NCBI GenBank assembly: GCA_019454045.1
Contig: SKCR01034804.1
Location: 1 to 64,000, forward strand
Length of the DNA: 64,000 bases
From: Zanthoxylum bungeanum
Lineage: Eukaryota; Streptophyta; Magnoliopsida; Sapindales; Rutaceae
Reading direction: 5' to 3'
Of the stretch, positions 24,998-34,804 are shown piece after piece; the first letter of the stretch is position 1; each line of letters starts with the position of its first letter. The notes under the pieces were generated by a model. The model saw nothing but the letters and a program-made list of their open reading frames with translations, searched no databases and had not been told where the DNA came from. Position numbers and translations under genes: made by a program.

Positions 24998-25651
24998 TTA
25001 AAGGTTAAGATCCAGATTTATTCGTCGCTTCTTACCACGATCGTCCTCAGACCATTTTATTTTTGAAATGATAGGGTCAACTTTCGGTTCATAGGCTATA
25101 AGTTGGTCTATTAGATCCGGAGCAGTTCTGGCAGTAAAGAGGAGTTCTTTCATAGGTTTCGACACGAACCCATTTCTCCGAGCATCATCAAGAAACACAC
25201 AAAGAAAATCATAAAATCCATCAACGTTGAGTAGTCCAAGCGGTTTCTGGTGTATGTTCAGGTTCGCCCAAGATAGAACTATAAAAATTTCCTCCAATGT
25301 GCCCAAGCCACCTGGCAAAGCGATAAAAGCATCAGCTCGATTAATCATTTCTACCAGTCGTTCAGACATACTTGGCACGATCAGTTCCTCTCCGTTTGAT
25401 GAACCAATAAGATTTTCCTCTGCCAAAGGTTTTGGGATGATTCCCAAAACATGACTGCCTCCTTCCTGTACAGCCTTTGAAACGATCCCCATAAGTCCAA
25501 GATTTCCTCCGCCATATATTAAGTGCATATTCCTTGCAGCTAAGACTCGACCCAATTCCTGTGCTGCTTCTATGTATTGTGGCTTAGTACCAACACTACT
25601 ACCGCAAAACACGCAGATGTTTTCAACTCGTTTTCTTGAAGTGGCTTCCAT
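24998..25651 (-). CDS. LOG-family phosphoribohydrolase ORF carried by a retrotransposon
   Basis: 217 residues, the usual size for plant LOG proteins, which release active free-base cytokinin from its riboside 5'-monophosphate in the cytosol and nucleus. Motifs: CVFCGSS (13-19), YGGGNLGLMG (46-55), the family signature PGGLGTLEE (113-121), GLLNVDGFY (139-147). The paired catalytic residues fit Arg98 (in SERLVEM, where most LOGs read RKAEM) and Glu121. The start follows AAAT and gives a standard N-terminus. The ORF is intact and has no introns, while host LOG genes usually have several, so a copy made through RNA is likely. It lies in the sense orientation of the element, 0.5 kb after the gag-like ORF, and could be read from the 5' LTR. 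Odd: lower similarity at the substrate loop and a C-terminal LDLNL. Activity and expression are unproven; another member of the lysine-decarboxylase-like family is possible. Confidence 0.88.
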   Translation of the reverse strand: MEATSRKRVENICVFCGSSVGTKPQYIEAAQELGRVLAARNMHLIYGGGNLGLMGIVSKAVQEGGSHVLGIIPKPLAEENLIGSSNGEELIVPSMSERLVEMINRADAFIALPGGLGTLEEIFIVLSWANLNIHQKPLGLLNVDGFYDFLCVFLDDARRNGFVSKPMKELLFTARTAPDLIDQLIAYEPKVDPIISKIKWSEDDRGKKRRINLDLNL

Positions 25652-25669
25652 ATTTTATGTATTTCTTTT

Positions 25670-26116
25670 TCAAATCAGGATGCCTTCAAAAGTGTAATGA
25701 CGGGCTGAATTTATAGTACCTGAAAAAGGGTGAGTAATAATAGCACTAATATCTTCCAGAGGACGATTGTTAGTTAAACAACAAAAGAAATCGTGAAAGG
25801 TCAAAAAGTCTGGATCCTGTCTACGAAAATAAAGATAATTACAATAGAAAAGCGAATCAAAGCAATAATTAATGTAACAGAATTGTGTACGCAATACGCC
25901 ACTCGTTTGGTATAAATTCATTAGGATGCGTCTCAAGAATTAATTCTTTACTCAGCCATTGCTAATGAATTGTTTCTCTACTTTGTGATTGCCAAACACA
26001 TTCCTTCTGTCTTAAAATGCTCCGTTTATGCTTTTCCCTACAAAAATAACACACAAAATTAAAAACTCTACCACATGGATACACAAAATATAAAAACAAA
26101 AATTACAACAAATTGC
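25670..26116 (-). other. Spacer between LOG ORF and gag-like ORF
   Basis: An 88-residue open frame at 25670-25936 has no recognisable features. The stretch may be leader for LOG translation or leftover from the captured transcript. Nothing else is supported. Confidence 0.3.
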
Positions 26117-26140
26117 ATGGGTTGCCTCCCTGCTAGCGCT
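26117..26140 (-). other. Conserved GGGAGGCAACCC block between the two ORFs
   Basis: On the minus strand this reads AGCGCTAGCAGGGAGGCAAC and continues CCATG. From memory, a GCGCT...GGGAGGCAACCCA block is a recurring feature after the pol region of Athila-type gypsy elements and ahead of their env-like ORF. Its role is unknown. Here it separates the gag remnant from the LOG ORF. Confidence 0.45.
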
Positions 26141-26181
26141 AAATTTTTCGTCTTCAGCCAGACGTGACTGAAATCTATCTG

Positions 26182-27462
26182 TCAAGGAGGTTTCAGTGTT
26201 GTTTTGGATGTCCGATTAAAGACAATCCCATGTGTGTTGCTTTTGAAGGGTCTCTTCCAACGGTACAGTGGCAAAAAATATTTTGTCTCATTCAGTGCTC
26301 GTGCCACCTTTTTTCTCCTTGTTACTCCAGTGGTTCCTGCAAAGAAAGAAAGAAAATCAGGAGGTCTCGTATGATGCTTGACTTGGAATGGAAATTCCAT
26401 TCTGTCAAGCTTCTGGTTGATATCTTTAATTTGTACTCCCCAAAATAGCGATGTTTCTCCTGAATGCTCTGGATCTTTATTAAGGTCAGACATTTGCTCC
26501 TCCATTTGCTCTGTTTCTTGCTCCACATTTTCTTCACAGATGTATTTTAAAATTTCTATATTCAGCTCTTCATCTGTCATCTGTGAAATACATGCTTCAA
26601 AATTGTCAACCTGAGGATGCAAAGATGTTTCTGACTTTAGGTTTTCATCCTCTGATACGACTGGAATGGATGGTTCAGATAGATCTTCTTCAAACATCAA
26701 GGTAAAGCATGCTCCAAGATCTTCATTTTGAGGATTGAAAGTTTGATCCTCCGTTGTTGGTGCAGTTGGTACAAATAGATCAGCTTCATCCTCGTCAAAA
26801 TCTGAATAATAAAAGTCAAATTGAGACTTTGCCGGTTCGGGCTCCTGAACTGATACCTCTGGTTGTTGATACTGCTCAGCCTCCTCCTCTGTTGAAGTGT
26901 CATTGTGAAATGATTGGTACTCGAAGGCTTCATCTATGTCATCTGAAACTGGTTCTTGAGGTATGTAGTTCTGGTTTTCTGTGAATTGTCTCATTTGATT
27001 TGTCATCCTCTGAATGAATTCTGATTGTCTCTGAATACTTTCAAATTGTTTCTGGCTTGTTTCAAGCATTTCATCCAACTTTTGTTTCTCGAACATATCT
27101 TTGAGCATGTTTAACAACTGATCTTCCTCTGATGGTTCTGGTTGTTGATGAAAATCGCATATGGATGGTGGATAAGATGGAAAATGTGATGGTTTTTCAT
27201 ATTTTGAATGATTCTGAAAATTCTGCCACTCTGAACGGTATATACATTGATCGCTCGGGTGGTTACCATCACATATTACACATCTTCCCATTTCGTTCTG
27301 TTGAGCATATGTAGAATTGTTTGGTTCTGGCATCCAGTGATAATTGTTGGGCTGGACAACAGGCCTCAGAAAACCGGACTGTTGCTCCCAGATGTGGGGT
27401 GTATCTTCTTGTAAAGCTCGTAATCTCTCAATCTCCCAGTAGTGTTCCATTTTTTTTTTCAA
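26182..27462 (-). CDS. Gag-like ORF with zinc knuckle, no capsid or pol
   Basis: 426 residues starting about 130 bp inside the 5' LTR and primer site. A zinc-knuckle-like CVICDGNHPSDQC (C-x2-C-x3-H-x4-C) lies at about 60-72. A Gln/Glu-rich segment with coiled-coil character (about 115-165), including QKQFESIQRQSEFIQR, is followed by a long acidic region (about 170-330), and the C-terminus is basic. No capsid domain is recognisable before the knuckle, so the usual Gag N-terminus seems to be missing, and no protease or polymerase follows. I infer a Gag-derived nucleocapsid-like protein of a non-autonomous element. A fully novel protein cannot be excluded. Overlapping frames on both strands at 26164-27314 are shadows. 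Confidence 0.65.
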   Translation of the reverse strand: MKKKMEHYWEIERLRALQEDTPHIWEQQSGFLRPVVQPNNYHWMPEPNNSTYAQQNEMGRCVICDGNHPSDQCIYRSEWQNFQNHSKYEKPSHFPSYPPSICDFHQQPEPSEEDQLLNMLKDMFEKQKLDEMLETSQKQFESIQRQSEFIQRMTNQMRQFTENQNYIPQEPVSDDIDEAFEYQSFHNDTSTEEEAEQYQQPEVSVQEPEPAKSQFDFYYSDFDEDEADLFVPTAPTTEDQTFNPQNEDLGACFTLMFEEDLSEPSIPVVSEDENLKSETSLHPQVDNFEACISQMTDEELNIEILKYICEENVEQETEQMEEQMSDLNKDPEHSGETSLFWGVQIKDINQKLDRMEFPFQVKHHTRPPDFLSFFAGTTGVTRRKKVARALNETKYFLPLYRWKRPFKSNTHGIVFNRTSKTTLKPP

Positions 27463-27566
27463 ACACCTGAAAACAAAAGAAAGAAATAAAAATTACAGAT
27501 AAAAATAAAGAAAATTAGATACAAGTAAATTGGATAGCATCAAAATTAATAACTCAAGAATATAAA

Positions 27567-27584
27567 TCCCCGGCAACGGCGCCA
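27567..27584 (-). other. Primer-binding site for tRNA-Asp
   Basis: On the plus strand TCCCCGGCAACGGCGCCA equals the 3' end of plant tRNA-Asp(GUC) including CCA. On the minus strand it is a perfect 18-nt primer site, six bases after the end of the 5' LTR. Confidence 0.85.
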
Positions 27585-27590
27585 AAAACT

Positions 27591-29663
27591 TGACCGGCGT
27601 AAACACACACGTATAACGCAAGCGCACGTATCGTTCAAGTAGTATAAAAATATCGATCACACGAGGACTTAATTTCTACTGTTGTTATTAATTATTGAAT
27701 CTATTTATTTACAGATATCTAATTAAATAGAGAAGAGAATGATTGTTTGATTGATTGAAAGTGGTTTTACAAAATAAATAAATAAATAAAAAGACAAAAG
27801 AAAATACTAAGGAAAATAACAAAAGACACAAAGATCTAGGGTCGTGAATCATTCTAATATCATTTAAAAGATGAAGTGGTTATTTTATGTTTGTGTAATA
27901 AATCAGTTTACTAACCTGGAACACTAAATTATGCAAAAGCCTCTGTCGATGGTCAGACGCAAATACCCAGTTTAACCCAATTGAACCATATGTCCATGTC
28001 AACCAAATTATCTGGATTCATTAAGTGTAAGTTCCAATTATGGCTACCCCCGCCCGACAGGTATATTCATATCCTGTAAGGAAATCTATTAAAGGGTTAT
28101 CTATCCTCAAGGAAGATCGTGGGCTATTAAGTCTAAGGCTGAAACCTAAAATCCCTATGTCTAGTTCATTTTAGATTTACCACATCAATCTTATTGGTGA
28201 TCAGACAACAAGAAGCATTAAGCTTAAGACTTAATAAGTAAACCTTTAATTACCCAAACTATAAAACAACCATTTATAAACCGGTGATATTAGAATTCAT
28301 CACAACCCCAGATAACTAACACATAACTAGGGCTAGTAACAACTTAAAAGTAAAAGACATAAAGTAAAAATACTGAAAAGTAAAAGACATAAAGTAAAAC
28401 TGAAAAGTAAAATAAAATAAAATGCTAAGGTAAAAGGAATTACTTTTACTACTACTAATTTAGATATCTCCCATAAAATAATATATAAACCTGTGATATT
28501 ATTTTACCAACCGACCAATCTGGCGGTATCCTGATTAAGTCAAATTAAGTCCAACTAGCCATATAGGCGGTAAAATTTGTCCATAATCCAGCCATAAAGG
28601 CGGTACCAAAATAAATTTACCAACCGACCAATCTGGCGGTATCCTTGATTAGTCAGGTTTAAACCAGATTAATTGAATTGCCAACCGACCAATATAGCGG
28701 TATCCTTTATTAATCAGTATTTTAAATAGTGAATATATTATTTTTAAGGGAGATTAATCTAAATAGTAACAGTAAAAGAATTACCTTTCACCCTAGCTTG
28801 GGAAATTACCTCCTCATTACTGAAAAGTAAAAACTGAAAAATTAAAGAAAGAAAAGTACTGTGCGTAAAAGTAAATCGCGGAAAGTAAAAACTGAAAAGT
28901 AAAGAAAAGAAAGTGCGAAACTGAAAATTAATTACTGAAAACTAAAAATAAACAAACTAGATACAATCTTCTTATTTATTCATTAAGAATTTCAAAGAAG
29001 AAAGTATGAATTTTACAAATGAAATGGCTTGGTATTTATAGGCAAAATTTTGCCTCCATCAAATCATCCATCAAATTCTCCACCAAATCCATTATTAATT
29101 TCTCCACTAATTACTCCACCAAATCCATAATTGCTCCACTAATTGCTTATCTTGTTTGGTGTTGATTTGATAATTTTTATTAATTATTAATTAATTAATA
29201 TTTTGCTTTGAAAATGATTGATAATGACTTTTAATAATTACACTCCACACACTTCTGGATGGTTCATCAATTTCGGTCATGAAATCATCAGAATTTGAAA
29301 ATATTTTCTCTTTCAAAGTTGTAGATCGTTGAGTCTTCTTTAATCTGGAACTTGAATCAGCTCAATCCGATATCGGAGTAAAAAGTTATGCCCAAAATAC
29401 GACAGATGCGCAAAACTGGAATTTCCAAAACTGCACTTCGTCAAAAACGCCCTTTCAAGTTTCCAATCTCCAAAATTAATATATCAAGTCCAATAATTGC
29501 CCTTATTTGATCCACATTTCATCCTAAATGATTTCATTGAGTCCCGATATTATTTTATCTGCAAAATAAAATAAAACATATCAAAACGTTCATCAAACCC
29601 GAGAAACTAAACAAAATATTAAGTAAAAGGGGCGGTAAATATTGATATATTTTCCGCTCATCA
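27591..29663 (-). repeat. 5' LTR of the LOG-carrying element
   Basis: Near-identical partner of 21606-23681. A TATA-like box lies inside it on the minus strand. This LTR would drive the transcript that includes both ORFs. Confidence 0.92.
29033..29040 (-). promoter_or_regulatory. TATA-like box in the 5' LTR of the LOG-carrying element
   Basis: The minus strand reads CCTATAAATACCAAGCC. A duplicate lies at 23051-23058 in the 3' LTR. Position within the LTR and orientation fit a promoter for the element's own transcript. This is motif evidence only. Confidence 0.5.
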
Positions 29664-30710
29664 GGCACGACGCTTTGCTAGAAGCCAACCATGTCTCGTA
29701 AATTGGTAAAAACATGGTACGAAGTACGCACGTGTTCGGATAGTCCGACGACCGGATTTACCGCCAACATATCCAGAGATCTCATGGGTCGCTTCCCGAA
29801 GATTCACCGATGACGTATGACTCGAACATAATAATCTAGGATTAATTGCGGAAAGATTTTATCTGGGATAAAATTCTATTTAGAAGAGAGAGAACGATTA
29901 ATTTGGAATTAATCGATTAAAATAATATATTTGATATATTAAATGAAATTAGATTTCGACGCGAAATTAAAATTGGATTTTAATTCGGGCGAACGAATTA
30001 ATTTAGAATTAATTCACGAGCGACTTTAATGGTAATTTTGCTAGGCATAATTATTTAATTAAATTTGTTTTAATTAAGTTGCAATGGAAAATTCGTTAAT
30101 TCGGAATTAAAGAACCCGAGTCTGGGATGTGTTTGCGGGCCCACTCCGATTTTGAATCAAGTGGGGCACACATCAAGTCACATCAATTGTCACTTCAGTG
30201 ATGGAAGTCATGTCAACTTTTTGGTGATAGACATCTAGTCACTTTAGATGATGGGAGTAGTTGGGAGTAATAAATGCTATTTTCCCTCCAAATTTTGGTT
30301 AAGCTTTTTGGAAAACAAATACCAAAGATTTGAGAAAAACTTTTGTAATTGTTTTTTAGAAAAACAAAACACAAAAATATCAAAAGCTCTCTCCTCTCCC
30401 TTTTATCTCTCTTGACCGAAACACACTAACAAGAACAAGGAAATTTGTTGCAAATTTTCAAAGTGCTAGCACACATCAAGAATCATACTAAGGTGTTACG
30501 GAAACTCTCCCATTGAGCTTGGAATCTCAAATCACTCAAAGCTTGGAGCTCAACTTCATCAAAGAAAGCTTGGACACTTTCAAGGAAGGAAAAGTTTTGT
30601 TCTACACACATCATCTCTACTGATCAAAGTGAGTATATTTCCGCTATACTTCTTTTACGTATTCACATTATTTCATGCTTTAAATGTTCTTGGGATGATC
30701 TTAGAGACCA
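29664..30710 (+). repeat. Copia 5' LTR, right part
   Basis: Continues the LTR begun at 20724, giving about 1.9 kb without the insertion. It ends in AGAGACCA four bases before a tRNA-iMet-like primer site. A possible splice donor AAA|GTGAGT lies near 30627. Confidence 0.5.
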
Positions 30711-30714
30711 AAAA

Positions 30715-30728
30715 TGGTATCATGAGCC
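30715..30728 (+). other. Copia primer-binding site, tRNA-iMet type
   Basis: TGGTATCATGAGCC starts with the TGGTATCA that pairs with the 3' end of initiator tRNA-Met, the usual primer of plant copia elements. Confidence 0.6.
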
Positions 30729-33217
30729 TTAATGAACATGAAATTGAATTTAGGGTTTATAATCTTGATTTGGGTATTTTTGATTTGAGCATGTTTTAAT
30801 CAAATTGTTTGTTTGAGTATGCTTGTATGTTGATAACTTAGAGTTATGCATGATCAATTTTATGAAAAATTAATTGGATTAATTTTGCCCAAAATCTTAG
30901 GCTTGGCCGAATGTATATATAACCCTAGGTCATGGTGATTTTTTGTTTTAAGCCATTGGATGTGTTTAAAATGCTTGGATATATTGATTTGTGATTTAAT
31001 CGGATTGAAATCGAAATCGGATATAAAATCCTTCAATTGCCGTGACCATAATAACATGTTAATGACTTGATTTTGGTTCAATAATGTTAGACATGTGTTG
31101 AATATAATAAAGCATGATTAATTGATTAAATTAGTATTTTGGAAATGTTGATTTAAATAATTGATTATGGCTAAGCACTTTAGTTAATTAAATTGTGAAA
31201 TTTGGAATATTAGAATTTAATTAATTGGGTTTAATTTGGAATTGGGCTAAAGTTGTTGTATATAGGCCTAATGGGCTTGGTTGGGCCAAGTTGGTTTAGG
31301 ACAATTGGATTGGATCCAAATTGGGCCTAAATCATTCCATTAAGTCCAAATATAATATATGGGCCTTTAAATATTTAATTGGGCCGAATTGGCCAAAATT
31401 AATTTTGTGGCAAATGGTGATTCTTTATTGGGCTTTGGTTGCCAAAGTCCATGCCTTAAGAAATTAATTGAAAGCCCATTGGATTTTAATTAAATTAACA
31501 TTGGATGTTAATTGGGCTTTGAGACCCATTAAGATTAGATTTAGAATCTAAGTCGTAAAGGCACATTAAAAGTGTAATTATTTAATTTGGAATTAAATAT
31601 AGAATTAGTATTGAATACAAATTGAATCGGATTTAAATTTGTAGTTCGATATAATTCAAGAATTCGTACTTTGAGTGCATATTCTTAAATGAGTTGGACT
31701 CGCGCAAATCAAATCTTTATTTGAACATTGGATGATCACTTAATTCAAAGATTAATTAATTGGATTAGATTGAATGAATAACATGCTTTGTGTGAATACA
31801 TGGATGTGTTGTATGAATAATGTATATCAGATGGATATTAGATGGGTGAGGGCAATTTTGGAAATTGTTGTAATAAATTTAGAATTTATTAAATTGGACA
31901 TGCGTGTCCAGCTTTTATCTCTCGATTCTTTGTAATTCTCTTCTCACCAATTCCCCTCAATGTAATGAGGTTTCTTTGATGTATTATGTAATTGGGTAGA
32001 AGTTAGAATAGTACTAGCCGGGGAGAGGAAATAGAGTGATTTGTTCTAGGAACGATTTGTGAGATATCCATCCGCATGTCATTATTAATTTATTTACCGC
32101 GCCTTATTATGCTTTTAGAATGCATGCTTAAGGGTGTATGATGAGACCTAATTAAAGATAATTAATTGGTTGCCAATTACGCGAAATACGAATTCAAGTT
32201 TAAGAACAAATGGACATTATGAGTACATTATTTTCTTTGGTATATCGGATGGAAACCGGATATAAATTCCATAGCCGCTTCTGAATGGACGGTAATTTGG
32301 TTTGCACTCGGGATATAATTCCACGTACCTTTGGAGTAAATAACGTACTTTTAATCTATTAAATGGTTTGATGACATATAGTTCATTAGTTGAATTCTAA
32401 AATTTTAAAACCTATAAGTGAACTAATTTTTTTTTAAAAGTTAAAATTGATTAGATCACTTAAGAAAACTTGATTAAATTAGTTTAATTAAGTTAATTGG
32501 TTAGTAGAGACTAATCGGGATTAGTGAATAAAATTTTAAAAGTTAAAATTGGTTAGATCACTATGTCATCAACTAGTATTAATTAAGGTCATGACTTTAG
32601 CCAAGCATAATCTAAGATTCATAAAATACTAGTGAGATAGAAACCTTACTCTTTTTAATAGTGAGTGGGAGAGGGGTATACCACAATATATCCCGCGATC
32701 TCCATTGTTATCCAGAAACGTGAGATTCAATAGGCGCCTCGAGATGGCTTTTCTTTTGTCCCCCTACGGATGGTGTCCTTTTTGGGTCAATATCAGGTTT
32801 GGATTTCGAAAGGATATGGACTCTAGATGTATTGGTGATTTGACCTACCCTACGGTGGCACTTCACTAGTTAAGTCCAAGGGTTCCGAAATAATGGGTCA
32901 CACTCACAAAGGAATGATTACGTTGTTAATCAAAGCTTCCTTGATCAAAATAACTGTAGTTGATTAATATAGGAATAAAAGTTATTTCAGATATATTAAT
33001 CAATTGAGAATGTCTCAATCTATCATGCGAATACTTAACCTACCCTACGGCGGCACTTATTTGTGGGATGATAGATAACCTTGGAATAGTAATTCTTTTA
33101 GGTTTCTAATTCATTATACATTGATCATGCATCATTTTAATTTTATGCCTAAATGTTTTGAAAATTTTAATATGCGTTGAATGAATATTGAATGCGCGTT
33201 TATTATTTTTTTCAGCC
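30729..33217 (+). other. Copia leader, 2.5 kb, non-coding
   Basis: A long AT-rich leader before gag. It includes a block at 32235-32345 that matches a block of the Tat LTRs (36045-36150), and two CCTACCCTACGG(C/T)GGCACTT repeats (about 32850 and 33040). It ends with a polypyrimidine tract and CAG at 33213-33215, three bases before the gag ATG, as in a splice acceptor. No other gene is seen. Confidence 0.45.
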
Positions 33218-34799
33218 ATGGCATCTGCAATAATCTCCATTATCAAACAACAAGAAAAATTAACTGAGGATAATTATGTTAAATGGAAAAGTGACATGAA
33301 TGCTATCTTGGTCTGTGAAGACCTTAAATTTGTCCTAATGGAGGAATGTCCTCCTGAGCCAGCACCAAATGCTGCCAGAGCTGCACGTAATGCCTATAAT
33401 AATTGGATTAAAGCTGATGAGACAGCTCATAGCTATTTGATAGCATCCATGTCTGAGGTTCTTGCTGCACAGCATGAGCCTATGGCGACAGCATCAATGA
33501 TTATGCAGTCATTACAGAACATGTTTGGGCAACCTTCAGACCGACAACAACATGAGGCAATTGCCTCTGTATTGACTGCTAGAATGAAGGAAGACACATC
33601 AGTCCGAGACCATGTGTTAAGGATGATGGCTCATCTTAATATGGCTGAAACCCATGGTGCACGTATTACTGTGCAAAACCAAGTGACAATGATCATGGAA
33701 ACCCTTTCGAAGAGTTTCCTGCAATTTAAGAGCAACTATTCTATGAACAAGTTGACTTTCACGTTGACTGAACTGCTAAATGAGCTCACCAATTACGAGT
33801 CTGTTATGAATGGTCCTCATAGGCCCAATGCCGAGGCAAATGTTGCTGAATCTTCTAAATATGCAAACAAGAAGAAGAAAGGCAATTGGAAGGCAAAGGC
33901 AAAACCAATGAAAAAGAAGAACAATAAAAGCTCCAAATGAACCAATGCCAAAGGAAAATGTTTCCATTGTGAACAACAAGGGCATTGGAAAAAGAATTGT
34001 CCAAAATACCTTGCCGAGCTTAAAGAGAAGAAAAACTCAGGTAAATATGATTTACTTGTCATTGAGTCTCTTTTGGTGGAGGATGATAAATCCATATGGA
34101 TTGTTGATTCTGGTGCCACTAACCATGTTTGTTGTTCTTTGCAGCTACTTGACTCATGGAGGGACCTTGCTGAAGGTAGATTTACCATGAGAGTTGGGAC
34201 ATGGGATGCTGTTTCAGCAAGAGCAATGGGAGTTTCAAATTTGAATTTTAATAAAAGTTATTTATTTTTGAATGGTGTGCTATATATTCATGGTTTTCGC
34301 AGGAATTTGATTTCTGTAACAAAACTTATGGAATGTGGTTTTTCTGTTTCATTTAATAATAAGTCAGTTATTATTAGTAGAAATGGATTAAATATATGCA
34401 CGGGAAACTCCGAAAATAATCTATATGTTTTAAGACCGTTAATGCATTAATCACTGTTTAATACTGAAATGTTTAAGATTGAAAGATCTAAAACTAAACG
34501 GCAAAAGATTTCTCATTATGATACCTATTTATGGAACCTTAGACTTGGTCACATTAACCTTGACTGGATAGATAGATTAATTAAGAACAGAGTTTTAAAT
34601 CAGTTCAAACTCGGTAGTTTACCTGTCTGCGAATCCTGTCTAGAAGGAAAAATGACCAAGAGACATTTTACTGGAAAATGGATAAGAGCCAAATAAACTC
34701 TTGAGCTAATACATTCAGATGTTTTTGGACCGATGAATGTAAAAGCCCGAGGTGGTTTTGAATACTTCGTCACTTTCATTGACGATTATTCTAGATATG
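33218..34799 (+). pseudogene. Copia gag, protease and start of integrase
   Basis: One reading frame throughout, broken by three in-frame stops: TGA at 33938, TAA at 34448 and TAA at 34694. Order: Gag with KLTEDNYVKWKSDMNAIL near its start, basic Lys-rich linker, zinc knuckle CFHCEQQGHWKKNC, aspartic protease motif IVDSGATNHVC (about 34100), GAG-pre-integrase domain (WNLRLGHINLDWIDRL, CESCLEGKMTKRHF), then integrase HSDVFGPM...FVTFIDDYSRYGY. The frame is cut after 34799 by the Tat insertion and resumes at 54236. The changes look like single base substitutions, so decay is moderate. Confidence 0.88.
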
Positions 34800-34804
34800 G
34801 GTAT

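Larger units (their letters stand above)
21606..29663 (-). mobile_element. LTR retrotransposon carrying a LOG-type gene and a gag remnant
   Basis: 8058 bp, with TG...CA LTRs of 2076 bp (21606-23681) and 2073 bp (27591-29663) and a 5-bp target duplication GGCAC at 21601-21605 and 29664-29668. A tRNA-Asp primer site next to the right LTR and a polypurine tract next to the left LTR set the orientation as minus. Order in its own sense: 5' LTR, primer site, gag-like ORF, a GGGAGGCAACCCA block, LOG ORF, duplicated 3' repeats, polypurine tract, 3' LTR. There is no protease, reverse transcriptase, RNase H or integrase. The two LTRs differ by about 3 substitutions and three 1-bp indels by eye, so the insertion is recent. 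The primer site and the GGCAACCCA block recall Athila-type gypsy elements; that assignment is inference. Confidence 0.9.

Noticed and set aside
24998..25651. LOG ORF as an ordinary host gene
   Set aside because: It has no introns and lies inside a single LTR element with matching LTRs, primer site, polypurine tract and TSD, in the element's sense.
26164..26984. Plus-strand frames of 76-94 residues
   Set aside because: Antisense shadows of the 426-residue gag-like ORF.
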